NCBI RefSeq assembly: GCF_003408705.1
Contig: NZ_QAYL01000015.1
Coordinates: 124,001 to 188,000, forward strand
DNA: 64,000 nucleotides
Reading direction: 5' to 3'
From: Mycobacterium uberis
GTDB lineage: Bacteria > Actinomycetota > Actinomycetes > Mycobacteriales > Mycobacteriaceae
Shown here: piece after piece, positions 21,517-31,625 of the stretch
Position numbering within the stretch: position 1 is the first letter of the stretch
How the letters are laid out: each line of letters opens with the position of its first letter
Made by a program: the position numbers and the translations under genes
The notes under the pieces: model-generated
Told to the model about the DNA's origin: nothing
Database searches by the model: none
Seen by the model: only the letters and a program-made list of their open reading frames with translations

Positions 21517-22880
21517 GGATTGCGCAGTTTACCTGCCGACCTCGTCGCCAGAACACGGCGGCCTATAGTTGGTGTCGACCTGATCGCGATGGTCGCGCAG
21601 TGTCAAAGATGTTTTGCCGCACACAGGGGTCGCAATCCCGCTCGGATCGATGTCTAGTAGCTGTTATTCGCCGCCTGCTCTAGTGTACCTGCGAACATCC
21701 ACGTCGGAGCACGGCCTCGCGGTTGGCAGCGATATCTTCGCCACTGGCCCGAAATGGCTTGGTCGCCGTCGTTTCCAGACATAGCCTCCCGGTGTTCTGC
21801 GACTCGTCGATCCGGTGGTAGGACGCCAGTAATGCCCGTACCGCGTTTTGATTGTTGCCGACGATACTTGCTGCCACCTGGCGAACACCGGCCAGCAGTG
21901 GAGCGTGCGGTACCACCCCGGTGATCGGACTGGCCCGCAGCGTGGCAGCGGCCAACAAGCAGTAATTGACTGCTGGACGATGACAACTGTCTATGCCATC
22001 GTCGGTAAGGGTCTGGGAGGATCGTCGCTGTGATTTATATCTGGTGGGCTTTACCGTAGCGATCCGGCACTTAATCGTGGTAGGCATGTACTGGAATAGT
22101 ATCGAACTGCACAGGTTGCAATACGCAGCCACGGCGGAAGAGATCGTGGTGTCAGCGCGCCGGTATGTGCCCAAAATTAGTGGCATCATCCATCTGTCGA
22201 CGGTAAATGCCGAGGCGTTTGAGGCGGCGTTCGCCGAGGTCAACGTGACGACGACGCGATTGCGGACAGCGCTGCTGCCGCGGCGTCAGACACCTAAGAC
22301 CATGCCATCGCTGCGCCGACTGACCACCGGATGATGCAGGTGGCGACTACGCTGGCGCTGAAGGAGTGAAGCGTGGTCGTGCGCGCACTGCTGAATGGTC
22401 GTCAGTGTGTGTTACTACGCATGGGTGGCATCCGAGAAAGAGCGATTTGAGGTAGCGGTCCAGGAGTTCTTGCTGTTGCCGGCGGTCACCCATAGCCACC
22501 CGGCTGAGGCACGGTCCGCGCATCAAGATTTACTAGATAGCTGTGGCCGCCGACAGCACCGACGACTATTTTCTTGTGCGCACTACAGTGAAAGCTGTTG
22601 CCGTGATTGAAGTTCACTGCACAGGTGGTTTGGAGGAAATGGAGTGCCTGCATGTCTGTGGACCGCCGGGTCAATGCGTGCTGACCGGCTCGACTTCCGG
22701 CTCAAACACAAACTCACGGTGTTCGTGGTATCCGGGATTCCCCTGGCCGAGCCGTTGCGGCTGACCCGGATTCCCGCGTATGCGGAGTGCCGCTGACCTG
22801 CACGAGACATTGGGGCTCCAGTGCACGATGCCGCCGCGCTAACTTGCGTCGCGGTCAGGGTCCGCGACGCGGTCGGTTGA
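21517..22880. other. decayed tract after proS, no identified gene
   Basis: Broken short frames on both strands. The most protein-like piece (+, about 22090-22270) reads QYAATAEEIVVSARRYVPK and EAFEAAFAEVNVTTTRLRTALL, a helical stretch I cannot place. A second piece (+, 22395-22500) and a minus frame (21680-22243) give no family match. In H37Rv, dinF, the ugp operon and many other genes follow Rv2837c; none is recognisable here. Confidence 0.5.
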
Positions 22881-24395
22881 TGGGGTCGCATCGGCCAAGA
22901 AGGGGCGAAATGCACCGCATGGGTGGCCGGTGTTAGCTGTCGGTCCGCCAGCGTCAGTTCGTGCGTGCCGAAGTTGCGCGCGTAGCGGGGGAACCAGTTA
23001 CTGGCTATTAGGACTCGGATGCGTGATCCAGTGTTGAAGTGGTGGGAGATCGTGTCGAGTTTGGTGCTAACGACTTCTGGCAGTTGTTGCCCGGCACTTA
23101 GCCGTCGGTAGCTGTCGCTGACGTTGCACAACTGGCCCTTGGCGTCGACTTCGCTCACCCGGACGAACAGGTCGCCATTGGGGTTGTCCGGAGAGTGTGC
23201 CAACTCAACTATCGGGTTTCCGTGCATGTACAGATCCTTAGGTGAGGGGGACGCCGGTGCAGGGCGAACACTTCGTAGCACAGCGCCAGGCGGCTGTCGT
23301 CGCGATAACCGCCGGATGGCAACAGCATTGGATCTCCGGTGGTCGTTGTCGGGTCGGCGGGGTTATAGCGAAATGTCACTGGTGGCTGCCTCTGTACCGG
23401 CGCGGTCTCGCCTAGGCGGTTGTCGGGCGCTAGACTACAGTACATGGTGGCGGGCGGCCAGTCGGACAGGTCGCGCTAGCCGCGGCCGGTTCCTCGCCTA
23501 GGTGAGTATTCAGCCAAGTTAATGATTCTCGAGCGTTGGTAGCTCGCCCCTTAAGAGCAGCTGAGTGTGTGTCCAAGGCCTGATCGTCAACGCGACATCG
23601 ACGTGGACCACGTATCTGCCGGTACTACTGCAGCGTTTGCCGGAAGAAGATGTCTTGTCGGCCCCTTACCGGCAACATCGGCACTTCGATAAGCTCGGCG
23701 TCGAGCCGCATCTGTAGTTCCGAGCGGATCGTTATGATCGCAATGTTCGATCCACGATTCGAACTATGGAGCACCCACGTCAAGCAGTGTCCTGGCTGCA
23801 GCACTCGGTGGAATTTCACCGGCTGTGCGTGCCACTTTCCGTCGCGCCCGCAGCTAGCGGATGCGTTGCGGATCCTACTGGTGCGCAATCAGATCGCTTT
23901 AGCTCATAAAATCGTTGACGGTGGACGAGCTGTCGCCCCACACTTGAGGCATGGAGATCGTGCAGGAGCTGCGGTGATAACGTCCGCGGCCAGTTCCGGT
24001 GGTGGATCGTGTAACAGCGCTCACTGGGTGAACTACAGGCCTGACAGTCCAATGGTGTCGAACCGTCCTGGTGAACCAGGGCTGCTGACGCAGCCAGGTT
24101 CACGGTGTCGACACCGTTGATCATTGGCTCGAATACGCTGCCTGACCTTAACATCCCGTGCCACCACTTGGTAGTCGTGGGTGGCGTACAGTCTGCCAAA
24201 CATCAGCAAGAACGGCCAGAGGATCCGCGGACCAGTAAGGTGCCAGCCAGACTCGACGTGATCGGTATGTAGTGGTCTGCAATCAGGTGGGTGCCGTAGC
24301 GCATCAGGACTTGGACTTCGGCGTACAATGCAGCGGGTGGTAGTCCGGGGCAGTCCCAACAGTACGCCGGTAGCGTTGCCGCCGAGTTGCATGGT
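22880..24395 (-). pseudogene. CocE/NonD family hydrolase fossil (Rv2800 type)
   Basis: Minus-strand remnants from the N- to the C-terminus: FGRLYATHDYQVVARDVKVRQR (about 24175-24240), SVFEPMINGVDTVN (about 24100-24140), RFDTIGLSGL (about 24035-24065), PGHCLTWVLHSS (about 23760-23800), NRLGETAPVQRQPPVTFRY (about 23360-23420), and the beta-jelly-roll end IVELAHSPDNPNGDLFVRVSEVDAKG with FNTGSRIRVLIASNWFPRYARN (about 22970-23220). Frameshifts separate all blocks. The family includes cocaine esterase and X-Pro dipeptidyl-peptidase-like hydrolases. Confidence 0.8.
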
Positions 24396-24438
24396 CTAAG
24401 GTGCGCACGACTCCAGGATAGGATTTGTCGATTGGCAG

Positions 24439-25020
24439 TTAGAACTTGTAGTATGGGGAAAGGTCGTTCGCCCGCTGCAGGTTGGTGGAGGGGCAGTCGA
24501 CGGGGGGGTTAGAGTAGATTGCCGAGTAGAATAACGCTTGCTGAATTACCCCGTAGCTGGTCTTGAACGTAACCATACAGGAGTAGTACCAGAAGCTATT
24601 GTGGTAGGTCGGCTTCATAACCCAGTACTGTGCGGCACGGTGGCCATTTATCGTGGTCTCAATGGCATCAGGGGGCAGTGTCTGTGCGTAGGTGCGCCAG
24701 ATGATCGCTTCGATGGCCATCTGATAGTTACCGCCGTCATAGTGGCAGCGCAGCCCGCTCTCGTGTTCGGGGGGCGTGAATGCTAGCCCGAGTCGCTGCA
24801 CGGTATCGAAAGGGATGTCCTCACAGGGATCGAACGGGCGCGGGTCGCTGGTCGCTACGACTGGGCTCTTCATGGTGGTTTTCATCGGCTTGCCGGTTGA
24901 CCGCAGCTGCACGGTCCTGCCTGTGGTTGGCCGCGAGAAGTCCTGGGCGCCCACCGTTCCCCCGATGACCGCTGTGATCAACGCAGCGAGTGCTCCTATA
25001 AGACGGACCCTGGTGAACAT
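24439..25020 (-). CDS. exported DUF3558-like protein (LppV-like)
   Basis: 193-residue secreted or membrane-anchored protein. The ATG at 25020 follows a GGAGAGAGG stretch and opens a signal peptide (MFTRVRLIGALAALITAVIGG) with no lipobox Cys, unlike most DUF3558 members, which are lipoproteins. The mature part has the family pattern FDPCEDIPFDTVQRLGL, ESGLRCHYDGGNYQM and a late paired Cys (YYSCMV ... VDCPSTNLQRAN), suggesting disulfides. It resembles H37Rv LppV (Rv2796c), but that gene is on the same strand as Rv2795c in my memory, whereas here the two are divergent; the orthology is therefore uncertain. An in-frame ATG at 25155 overlaps the neighbouring gene and is unlikely. Confidence 0.7.
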   Translation of the reverse strand: MFTRVRLIGALAALITAVIGGTVGAQDFSRPTTGRTVQLRSTGKPMKTTMKSPVVATSDPRPFDPCEDIPFDTVQRLGLAFTPPEHESGLRCHYDGGNYQMAIEAIIWRTYAQTLPPDAIETTINGHRAAQYWVMKPTYHNSFWYYSCMVTFKTSYGVIQQALFYSAIYSNPPVDCPSTNLQRANDLSPYYKF

Positions 25021-25090
25021 GTCACTTCCAACCTCTCTCCGATCCCTTGCCGGGAGTGTAGACCGGGTCGCGACGCTAGGCTGAGCAACC

Positions 25091-26056
25091 GTGGCAACAC
25101 AGGAGCTGATGGGTAGCGGAGAGCCGACGTTGTGGGCGATCTCCGACCTGCACACTAGTCACGTTGGTAATAAGCCGGTCACCGAATCGTTGCGCCCGTC
25201 GTCGCCAGAGGATTGGCTGATCGTAGCCGGTGACGTCGCTGAACGTACCGACGAGATTCGTTGGACCCTTGACCTGTTGCGGCGGCGCTTCGCCAAGGTT
25301 ATTTGGGTACCTGGTAACCATGAGCTGTGGACGATTAACCGGGATCCGATGCAGATTTTTGGCCGGGCGCGCTACGAATACCTGGTCGCTATGTGCGACG
25401 AACTGGGCGTGGTTACGCCCGAGCATCCGTTCCCGGTGTGGACGGAGCGTGGCGGCCCAGCCACGATCGTGCCGATGTTTTTGCTTTACGACTACACCTT
25501 TTGGCCCACCGGTGCCGACAGCAAAGCCGAAGGTTTGGCCATCGCGCGGGACCGCAACGTGATAGCTACCGACGAATGCCTTCTCTCACCGGAGCCGTAC
25601 GTCACTCGTGAGGCTTGGTGTCATGACCGGCTCGATATCACCCGGGCCCGTCTTGAACAACTCGACTGGATGACACCGACCGTGCTGGTAAACCATTTTC
25701 CGTTAGTACGAGAACCCTGCGACGCTTTGTTCTATCCGGAATTTTCGCTGTGGTGTGGAACCACCAAAACCGCTGACTGGCATACCCGCTACAACGCAGT
25801 CTGTTCGGTCTACGGTCACCTACATATTCCGCGTACCACCTGGTATGACGAGGTGCGTTTCGAGGAGGTATCGGTGGGTTATCCGCGGGAGTGGCGGCGC
25901 CGTAAGCCCTATAGTTGGCTGCGTCAGGTGTTGCCGGATCCCCAGTATGTGCTCGGCTATCTCAACGACTTCGGTGGTCACTTCGTGATTACTCCCGAAA
26001 TGCGTACACAGGCTGTACATTTCCGGGAACGATTGCGGCAGAGGAATTCCCGATGA
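25091..26056 (+). CDS. metallophosphoesterase (Rv2795c type)
   Basis: 321-residue calcineurin-like phosphoesterase. Metal motifs in order: SDLHT (D, H), AGDVAE (GD), GNHE, NHFPL (H) and the late VYGHLHIPRT (GH-x-H). Substrate unknown. The start GTG 25091 keeps MATQELMGSGEP before the conserved TLWAISDLH. It overlaps pptT by ATGA at 26053-26056 and forms a coupled trio with pptT and truB, the order seen in H37Rv. In mycobacteria this gene is reported to lie with pptT, and a hydrolase that removes phosphopantetheine from carriers has been linked to it (PptH); the fit by position and sequence is good, the assignment from memory. Confidence 0.88.
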   Translation: MATQELMGSGEPTLWAISDLHTSHVGNKPVTESLRPSSPEDWLIVAGDVAERTDEIRWTLDLLRRRFAKVIWVPGNHELWTINRDPMQIFGRARYEYLVAMCDELGVVTPEHPFPVWTERGGPATIVPMFLLYDYTFWPTGADSKAEGLAIARDRNVIATDECLLSPEPYVTREAWCHDRLDITRARLEQLDWMTPTVLVNHFPLVREPCDALFYPEFSLWCGTTKTADWHTRYNAVCSVYGHLHIPRTTWYDEVRFEEVSVGYPREWRRRKPYSWLRQVLPDPQYVLGYLNDFGGHFVITPEMRTQAVHFRERLRQRNSR

Positions 26057-26736
26057 CAGCGAGCATGTTGGTATCATCGGTTCTGCCAGATTACGCGTTG
26101 CGGGATCTGGAGTACGCGGAGGTGTACTCTGACCCTCCCGGTCTTAACCCGCTGCCCGAAGAGGAACGGTTGATTGCCAAGTCGGTGGCTAAACGGCGCA
26201 ATGAATTCATAACTGCTCGTTACTGTGCCCGGATCGCGCTAGGTCGACTCGGGGTGCATCAAGTACCAATTCTCAAGGGAGACAAGGGAGAACCTTGCTG
26301 GCCTGATGGTGTGGTGGGGAGTATCACCCACTGCGCTGGCTATCGTGGTGCCGTCGTGGGGCGCAGTGCTGTGGTGCGTTCGGTGGGCATTGACGCCGAA
26401 CCACATGACGTTTTGCCGAATGGCGTGCTGGATGCCATCAGCTTGCCGGAGGAGCGTAGTGAAATGCGCCGGAAGCTGCCATTGGGACTGCATTGGGACC
26501 GAATTTTGTTCTGTGCTAAGGAGGCAACGTACAAGGCGTGGTTTCCGCTGACTAAAAGATGGTTAGGTTTTGAGGATGCCCACATCACTTTTGACGTGGA
26601 CAGTCTTGGTTCGTTGGGTAGTTTCGTGTCTCGGATCCGAGTCGACGGATCGACGCTGTCGGGTCCACCGCTAACGGCGCTGAACGGTAGGTGGTTAGTC
26701 GGCCGCGGCCTGGTGTTGACCGCAATCGTGCTATGA
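26053..26736 (+). CDS. pptT: 4'-phosphopantetheinyl transferase PptT
   Basis: Transfers phosphopantetheine from CoA to carrier proteins of mycolic-acid, polyketide and siderophore synthases; essential in mycobacteria. The 227 residues equal the H37Rv length. Sfp-type signatures are visible: [19 protein letters not shown], the metal-binding GIDAEP, and [11 protein letters not shown]. The start at 26053 ([14 protein letters not shown]) overlaps the metallophosphoesterase stop as ATGA; the longer upstream frame is shadow of that gene. The stop again overlaps the truB ATG at 26733. Confidence 0.95.
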   Translation: MTASMLVSSVLPDYALRDLEYAEVYSDPPGLNPLPEEERLIAKSVAKRRNEFITARYCARIALGRLGVHQVPILKGDKGEPCWPDGVVGSITHCAGYRGAVVGRSAVVRSVGIDAEPHDVLPNGVLDAISLPEERSEMRRKLPLGLHWDRILFCAKEATYKAWFPLTKRWLGFEDAHITFDVDSLGSLGSFVSRIRVDGSTLSGPPLTALNGRWLVGRGLVLTAIVL

Positions 26737-27689
26737 GTGAAAGTCATACAGGAGCAGGCCTCGGTGCGGGAATAGTGATCGTTGACAAGCCGGCCGGTAT
26801 GACCAGTCACGATGTGGTGGCGTGCTGTCGCCGAATATTTTGCACCCGTAGGGTAGGGCACGCGGGAACGTTAGATCCGATGGCCACTGGCGTGTTGGTG
26901 CTGGGGGTCGACCGTGCCACCAAGATCCTGGGCCTGCTGAGCGGGGCCACGAAAGGATACGCTGCCACTATCCGTTTGGGTCAAACCACGTCTACCGAGG
27001 ACGCCGAAGGTGAACTGCTACAGTGTGTCTCGGCTCGGCACTTGGCAGAGGAGGCGATCGCCGCTGCGATTGGCGGGTTGCGCGGTGATATCAAGCAGGT
27101 GCCGTCGGTGGTTAGCGCTATAAAGGTCGACGGTCGTCGCGCTTATCGGCTGGTCCGCGAGGGCCATGCCGTCGAGCTCGACGCTCGGCCAGTACGCATT
27201 GATCGGCTCGAGGTGCTGGCTGTTCGACCTGAACCTGGAATCGGATTAGCAGATGTCATCGATCTTGATGTCGCAGTCGACTGTTCATCGGGCACCTACA
27301 TTCGTGCGCTGGCACGCGACCTCGGCGATGCCCTTGGGGTGGGCGGGCATCTGACGTCGTTACGGCGCACCCGGGTGGGTCGTTTCGGGCTTGACGAGGC
27401 ACGGTCACTTGAGGACCTGGCGGAGCTACCGCGGCTGAGTAGGACGCTAGACGAAACCTGTTTGCTCATGTTCCCCTCCCGTGGCCTTAGTGTAGGCGAG
27501 GTTGAGGCAATTAGCAACGGGCGACCACTTTCGTCGGCCGGTATCGATGGCATCTATGCTGCCAGCGACGCCGACGGTCAAGTGATTGCACTGCTGCGCG
27601 ACAAGGGCTCGCGGACCAAGTCGGTGGTGGTGTTGCGCCCGGCCACGATGAACATCGTGCGTGGGGAGGAGTTGAGCAATCGGTCCTAG
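26733..27689 (+). CDS. truB: tRNA pseudouridine-55 synthase
   Basis: Makes pseudouridine at position 55 in the T-loop of tRNAs. The start at 26733 ([11 protein letters not shown]) is coupled to pptT by ATGA. The 318 residues carry the motif I-like [15 protein letters not shown], the catalytic Asp in [34 protein letters not shown], and [15 protein letters not shown]. The C-terminus ([20 protein letters not shown] to [23 protein letters not shown]) is a PUA-like domain with a slightly extended tail. Intact. Confidence 0.95.
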   Translation: MSESHTGAGLGAGIVIVDKPAGMTSHDVVACCRRIFCTRRVGHAGTLDPMATGVLVLGVDRATKILGLLSGATKGYAATIRLGQTTSTEDAEGELLQCVSARHLAEEAIAAAIGGLRGDIKQVPSVVSAIKVDGRRAYRLVREGHAVELDARPVRIDRLEVLAVRPEPGIGLADVIDLDVAVDCSSGTYIRALARDLGDALGVGGHLTSLRRTRVGRFGLDEARSLEDLAELPRLSRTLDETCLLMFPSRGLSVGEVEAISNGRPLSSAGIDGIYAASDADGQVIALLRDKGSRTKSVVVLRPATMNIVRGEELSNRS

Positions 27690-27804
27690 CCTGGTGATGC
27701 TATGACGATAGACTGTGTTTGTTAGGGCTTTGATCGTGTGTTCAGGGCCCAGGTTTCGCCATGAGACCGCTCTCAGCGCACACTGAAAACCGCGAGCACA
27801 CACT

Positions 27805-27854
27805 TGACAGTGTGTCCCGGCAAGAGCCTAGTGAGGCCAAGTTGCACACTGTCA
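27805..27854. promoter_or_regulatory. inverted repeat upstream of the ltp1 fossil
   Basis: Perfect 10-bp arms TGACAGTGTG (27805-27814) and CACACTGTCA (27845-27854) separated by 30 bp, ending 27 bp before the old ltp1 ATG. The left arm overlaps a TTGACA (27804-27809). It could be a pair of half-sites of the lost lipid-degradation regulator or part of the old promoter; no functional gene is now downstream. Confidence 0.45.
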
Positions 27855-27881
27855 GGAACAGACGCTCGATAAGGGGAAAAG

Positions 27882-29010
27882 ATGTCCAGCAAGGTTTTCA
27901 ACAAGGTTTACGCCATCGGCGTTGACATGACAAAGATTTCGAGAAGCTCGGCCGTCGCGAGGGTTGAGACTACCCCGACATGACGTGGGAGTCGGAGACC
28001 AATGCGCTCAATGACGTCGGTGCCTTGACGTCCGGGTAGTGGGCGCTCCACGAGCTGGACATGGCCGGGATTCCGATCGTCAACGTGAACAACAACTGCT
28101 AGACTAGCTCAATGCCTCCTTTCCCCGGCGGCACAGGCTATCTGCGGCGGGATCGCCGAGTGCACTATTGTGTAGAGCTTCGAGAAGAAGCAACCCAACT
28201 TTTTGAATGGTGGTGCCCAGGACCACGAATTGCCGAGGGTCAAGCATGTCAAGATGCTGGCTGCTATCGGCGCGTTCGAATGCCCTTCGTGCCATAGATG
28301 TTCGGTTTGCTGGTCGCGAGCATGTGCGGCAATATGGTAGTATTGCCGAGCGTTTCGCGAAGCAAGATTGACTACAAGAACCGCAAGTACTCGATGAACA
28401 ACCCGTACGTACAGTTCCAGGAGTTCTAAACGCTAGAAGACCTCCTGGCGGCTGAGGGTGGTCTCCGATCCGCTCACCAAACTGCAATGTTAACCGACAT
28501 CGGACAGTTCGGGCACGGCAGGTCCTGCCCGCGGGATTGTATGTCGACAAGCACGAGTTGGCCGGCCAGGCTGTGGAGATCGTCGGCCAGGCCATGACGA
28601 CCGACTGTACATCGACCTTCGACGGGACTGCTATAGGGTCTCATCGGCTACTTAAGTAGCACAACAAATCTACGGCTAATCTGGACTTGACACCAAGGGC
28701 TTCCCGGTGATCGAGCTGCACGACTACTTTTCAGCCAACGAGTTATTGCGTCTACGACTCCTTTGGCTTGTGTGGCCCAGGCGAGGTGCTCAAGCTAATT
28801 AACAACGGTGACACCACTTGCGGTAGACGCTGGATGGTGAATCCGTTCGGTGGCTTGATTTCCAAAAGGCATCCACTGGGGGCGACTGGATTGGCGCAAT
28901 ATGCCGACTGACTTGGCAGCTACGGGGTACCGTCGATACGCGACAGGTCGACAAGGTGACCGCCGCACTGCAACACAACGTCGGGTTAGATGTCGCCGTT
29001 GTCTCACCGC
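27882..29010 (+). pseudogene. ltp1: ltp1 fossil (SCP2-thiolase/lipid transfer type)
   Basis: ATG 27882 with a GGGGAAAAG ribosome site opens MSSKVFNKVYAIGVDMTK (compare KKVFVVGVGMTKF), then stops. Further blocks in several frames: GIPIVNVNNNC (28070-28102), SMNNPYVQFQEF (about 28393-28428), AVEIVGQAMTTD (about 28570-28605), VIELHDYFSANE (about 28705-28745), NNGDTTCGRRWMVNP (about 28801-28845) and LQHNVGLDVAVV near the end. Rv2790c-type thiolase; its acyl-CoA dehydrogenase neighbour fadE21 is deleted. Confidence 0.88.
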
Positions 29011-29089
29011 CTAGCAGCGAGCCGATCGCTAAGTGTGATCGCCGCCGAGTTGTCGGACGGCGACCCGCTGCGTCTCGCTTCGCTGCGCT

Positions 29090-29800
29090 CGTGATCGCCC
29101 GCTAGGCCACCACCCAGATCGCCCAGGCTGCTGGGCTGCCTAGTTCGACGGTGGTTGCCACGACCTTTGCTGATTCGATCACCACCTAAGATTATTTCGG
29201 TGAATTCGCAGCGGACTAAGACCCGTACCCGCGAGTTGAGGTTGATCCCCACGCTGGCGAGATAGCGTAACATCTCGGGGTCGACATCTAGAGATGCGGG
29301 TTGCTTATCTTGATATCTCCGTCGCGTAATGCCCACAGCTGACGTGCGGGCGGCGTTGGCACTTGCCCATCGGAGGTCGGGATCGGGTCCCCGTGCAAGT
29401 TGCGCCGCGGGAACCCTAGCTTGGCCTTGATGCTTGCTGCCAGGCGATCAGGTACTGCGTGCTCGAGCCCCTCAACCTCGTCGTCTATATTGTCCCAGGT
29501 GTAGCCAAGCTCATTGACTAGGAAGGTCTCCAGCAGCCGGCGCCGGCACACAGTAGCTAGCGCTGCTTGCCCCCACACTCAGTTAAGGTTACGGCACTAT
29601 ACTTGGCGTGGTCGATCGCGCCCTGGTCGGCTAGCTTGTGGATCGACTCAGCGGCTGTGCTGGCCGACACACCGAATCTTCTCGGCCAACGTTTTGGTGC
29701 TGACTTTTTCCAGTGACTAATCTTACGCAGTCCAGATGACCTTCTAATAGTCCTGCGTAACCGCGATGAGATCGCCAAGCCCAGTCCTCACAGTCAGAAA
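29090..29800 (-). pseudogene. sirR: sirR fossil (DtxR-family iron/manganese repressor)
   Basis: Rv2788-type metalloregulator in pieces on the minus strand: the winged-helix part FGVSASTAAESIHKLADQGAIDHAKYSAVTLTECG (about 29590-29690), the dimerisation and metal part RRRLLETFLVNELGYTWDN (about 29490-29545) with LGFPRRNLHGDPIPTSDGQVPTPPARQLWA, and the C-terminal piece VDPEMLRYLASVGINLNSRVRVL (about 29215-29285). Frameshifts disconnect DNA-binding and metal-binding parts. Confidence 0.88.
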
Positions 29801-29905
29801 GTTAGGCAACCTTAGGCAGGAACCACCAGCTTAGGCGTCCCGCTCCAGTAACCCCTAGTGCGGCGCGGACAGCTCGTAATACTAGATCCTGCATCCTGGC
29901 GGATT

Positions 29906-30901
29906 ATGTGGAGCCGTAAACTTGCGATCGTGCAGCGGTGGCGGGGACAAGACGAGATCCCCACGGACTGGGGCAGATGCGTGCTTACCATCGGGGTGTT
30001 CGATGGCGTGCACCGTGGTCACACCGAACTGATCGCGCACGCGGTAAAGGCTGGTCGTACGCGCAACGTGCCGATCGTTTTAATGACGTTCGATCCGCAC
30101 CCGATGGAAGTGGTCTCTCCGGGCAGTCACCCGGCGCAGTTGACTACACTGACCCGCCGAGCCGAACTTGTCGAGGAGTCAGGTGTTGACGTGTTCTTGG
30201 TGATGCCGTTCACGACCGACTTCATGAAGCTCACGCCGGATCGCTACGTTCACGAGCTGTTGGTCGAACATCTGCATGTGGTGGAGGTCGTGGTAGGCGA
30301 GAACTTCACCTTTGGAAAGAAAGCGGCCGGCAACGTCAACACACTGCGTCGGGCCGGGCAGCGGTTTGGGTTTGCGGTGGAGGCGATGTCGTTGTTGTCT
30401 GAGCACCACGGCAATGACACCGTGGCATTTTCGTCAACCTACATCCGGTTCTGTGTGAACGTCGGTGACATGATGACGGCGACCAAAGCACTAGGCCGCC
30501 CGCACCGCGTCGAGGGGGTGGTGGTCCGCGGCCATGGCCGAGGCGCTGAGTTGGGCTTTCCGACCGCTAATGTTGCGCCGCCGATGTATTCGGCCATCCC
30601 GGCCGACGGCGTGTACGCTGCGTGGTTCACCGTGCTTGGACACGGGCCGGTAACTGGCAGTATGGTCCCAGGTGAGCGTTATCAGGCCGCAGTTTCCGTC
30701 GGTATCAACCCGACCTTTTCCGGACGCACCCGCACCGTCGAAGCGTTCGTTCTCGACGCTGCCGCCGACCTGTACGGACAGCATGTAGCGCTGGACTTTG
30801 TGGGACGCATCCGCGGGCAACGAAAATTTGACTCGGTGGCCGATCTCGTCGCTGAGATGGAGAAGGACACTGACCGAGCGCGGGACCTGCTGTCTGATTA
30901 A
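29906..30901 (+). CDS. ribF: bifunctional riboflavin kinase/FAD synthetase
   Basis: Makes FMN and FAD from riboflavin and ATP in the cytoplasm. The N-terminal nucleotidyltransferase domain shows GVFDGVHRGH and FDPHPMEVV; the linker has VVGENFTFGKKAAGN and SSTYIR; the C-terminal flavokinase domain has LGFPTANVAPP (PTAN motif) and GERYQAAVSVGINPTF. The conserved part begins VQRWRGQDEIP; I take ATG 29906 (MWSRKLAIVQRW), but GTG 29930 or GTG 29858 are alternatives in the same frame and no ribosome site decides. About 331 residues, the usual size. Confidence 0.93.
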   Translation: MWSRKLAIVQRWRGQDEIPTDWGRCVLTIGVFDGVHRGHTELIAHAVKAGRTRNVPIVLMTFDPHPMEVVSPGSHPAQLTTLTRRAELVEESGVDVFLVMPFTTDFMKLTPDRYVHELLVEHLHVVEVVVGENFTFGKKAAGNVNTLRRAGQRFGFAVEAMSLLSEHHGNDTVAFSSTYIRFCVNVGDMMTATKALGRPHRVEGVVVRGHGRGAELGFPTANVAPPMYSAIPADGVYAAWFTVLGHGPVTGSMVPGERYQAAVSVGINPTFSGRTRTVEAFVLDAAADLYGQHVALDFVGRIRGQRKFDSVADLVAEMEKDTDRARDLLSD

Positions 30902-30924
30902 CTGCCTTTGGTTCGGTTAGCTGC

Positions 30925-30930
30925 TATACT
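30925..30930 (+). promoter_or_regulatory. probable -10 element (TATACT) before rpsO
   Basis: TATACT lies 88 bp upstream of the rpsO GTG, just after the ribF stop, with a TTGGTTCGG stretch at about -35 spacing (30908-30916). It would give rpsO its own promoter and a leader of about 80 bases. Confidence 0.5.
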
Positions 30931-31017
30931 GCCGGACGACATCGGCGCGTGCTGCGGTTCGCGGTAGCCGCGCAATGATGCCTTATGGTCGCGGACCAGT
31001 CGATGGAGATGTTACTA

Positions 31018-31287
31018 GTGGCGTTGACAGCCGAGCAGAAAAAAGAGATTCTGAGCCCTTATGGCCTGCATGAAACCGATACCGGGTCACCGGAAGTGCA
31101 GATCGCGCTGCTCACCAAGCGGATCGCGGACTTGACCGAGCACCTCAAGGTGCACAAGCATGACCATCACTCGCGGCGAGGGCTGCTGCTGCTGGTAGGG
31201 CGTCGGCGACGGCTGATCAAGTACCTATCGCTGATTGATGTGCAGCGTTATCGCTCGCTGATTGAGCGGTTGGGTCTGCGCCGCTGA
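31018..31287 (+). CDS. rpsO: 30S ribosomal protein S15
   Basis: 89-residue S15, binds 16S rRNA helices 20-22 in the platform. GTG 31018 with an ATGGAGATG ribosome site 9 bases upstream; the longer in-frame ATG 30985 adds residues no S15 has. The core [30 protein letters not shown] and [22 protein letters not shown] are fully conserved (motif given in parts). It is followed, after a gap, by gpsI, the classic rpsO-pnp order. Confidence 0.97.
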   Translation: MALTAEQKKEILSPYGLHETDTGSPEVQIALLTKRIADLTEHLKVHKHDHHSRRGLLLLVGRRRRLIKYLSLIDVQRYRSLIERLGLRR

Positions 31288-31625
31288 TCCGCGATACGAT
31301 GCCGGGGATCAACTCCTGTTAGCAGCGCTAGTAACCCCGTGTAGAGTGGGACCGTTATGGGCCGGCTTGGTCCGAGCAAATGGTGCGGTTCGCGCAGGTC
31401 CGCGTGCTCCGTTCCAGTGTGTTACTGTGCACGTCCGAGGGCGTTGCCTGGTTTGTATCGGGCGGTCTTCGGTAGTGGCTGTCGGGCTTTCCGGGTCTGG
31501 GGCAGGTCGACCGCTTCGATCGATGGCCGTAGCCGTATTCAGACTGTGCTCTATTGGGAAGCCCCCGGGATTGCGCGCGTGGCGCCGAAACAGTTTGAGT
31601 AACGAGAGAGGCCGTGCGGACGATT
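31288..31625. other. rpsO-gpsI spacer, lppU absent
   Basis: 338 bp without a recognisable gene. In H37Rv the lipoprotein gene lppU lies here; I see no lipobox, signal peptide or LppU-like segment on the + strand. The stretch must carry the gpsI leader; a GAGAGAGG ribosome-site-like run sits at 31604-31611. Confidence 0.6.

Noticed and set aside
22093..22334. WXG100/ESX-type small secreted protein
   Set aside because: No WXG motif, no partner gene and a broken frame; left unassigned.
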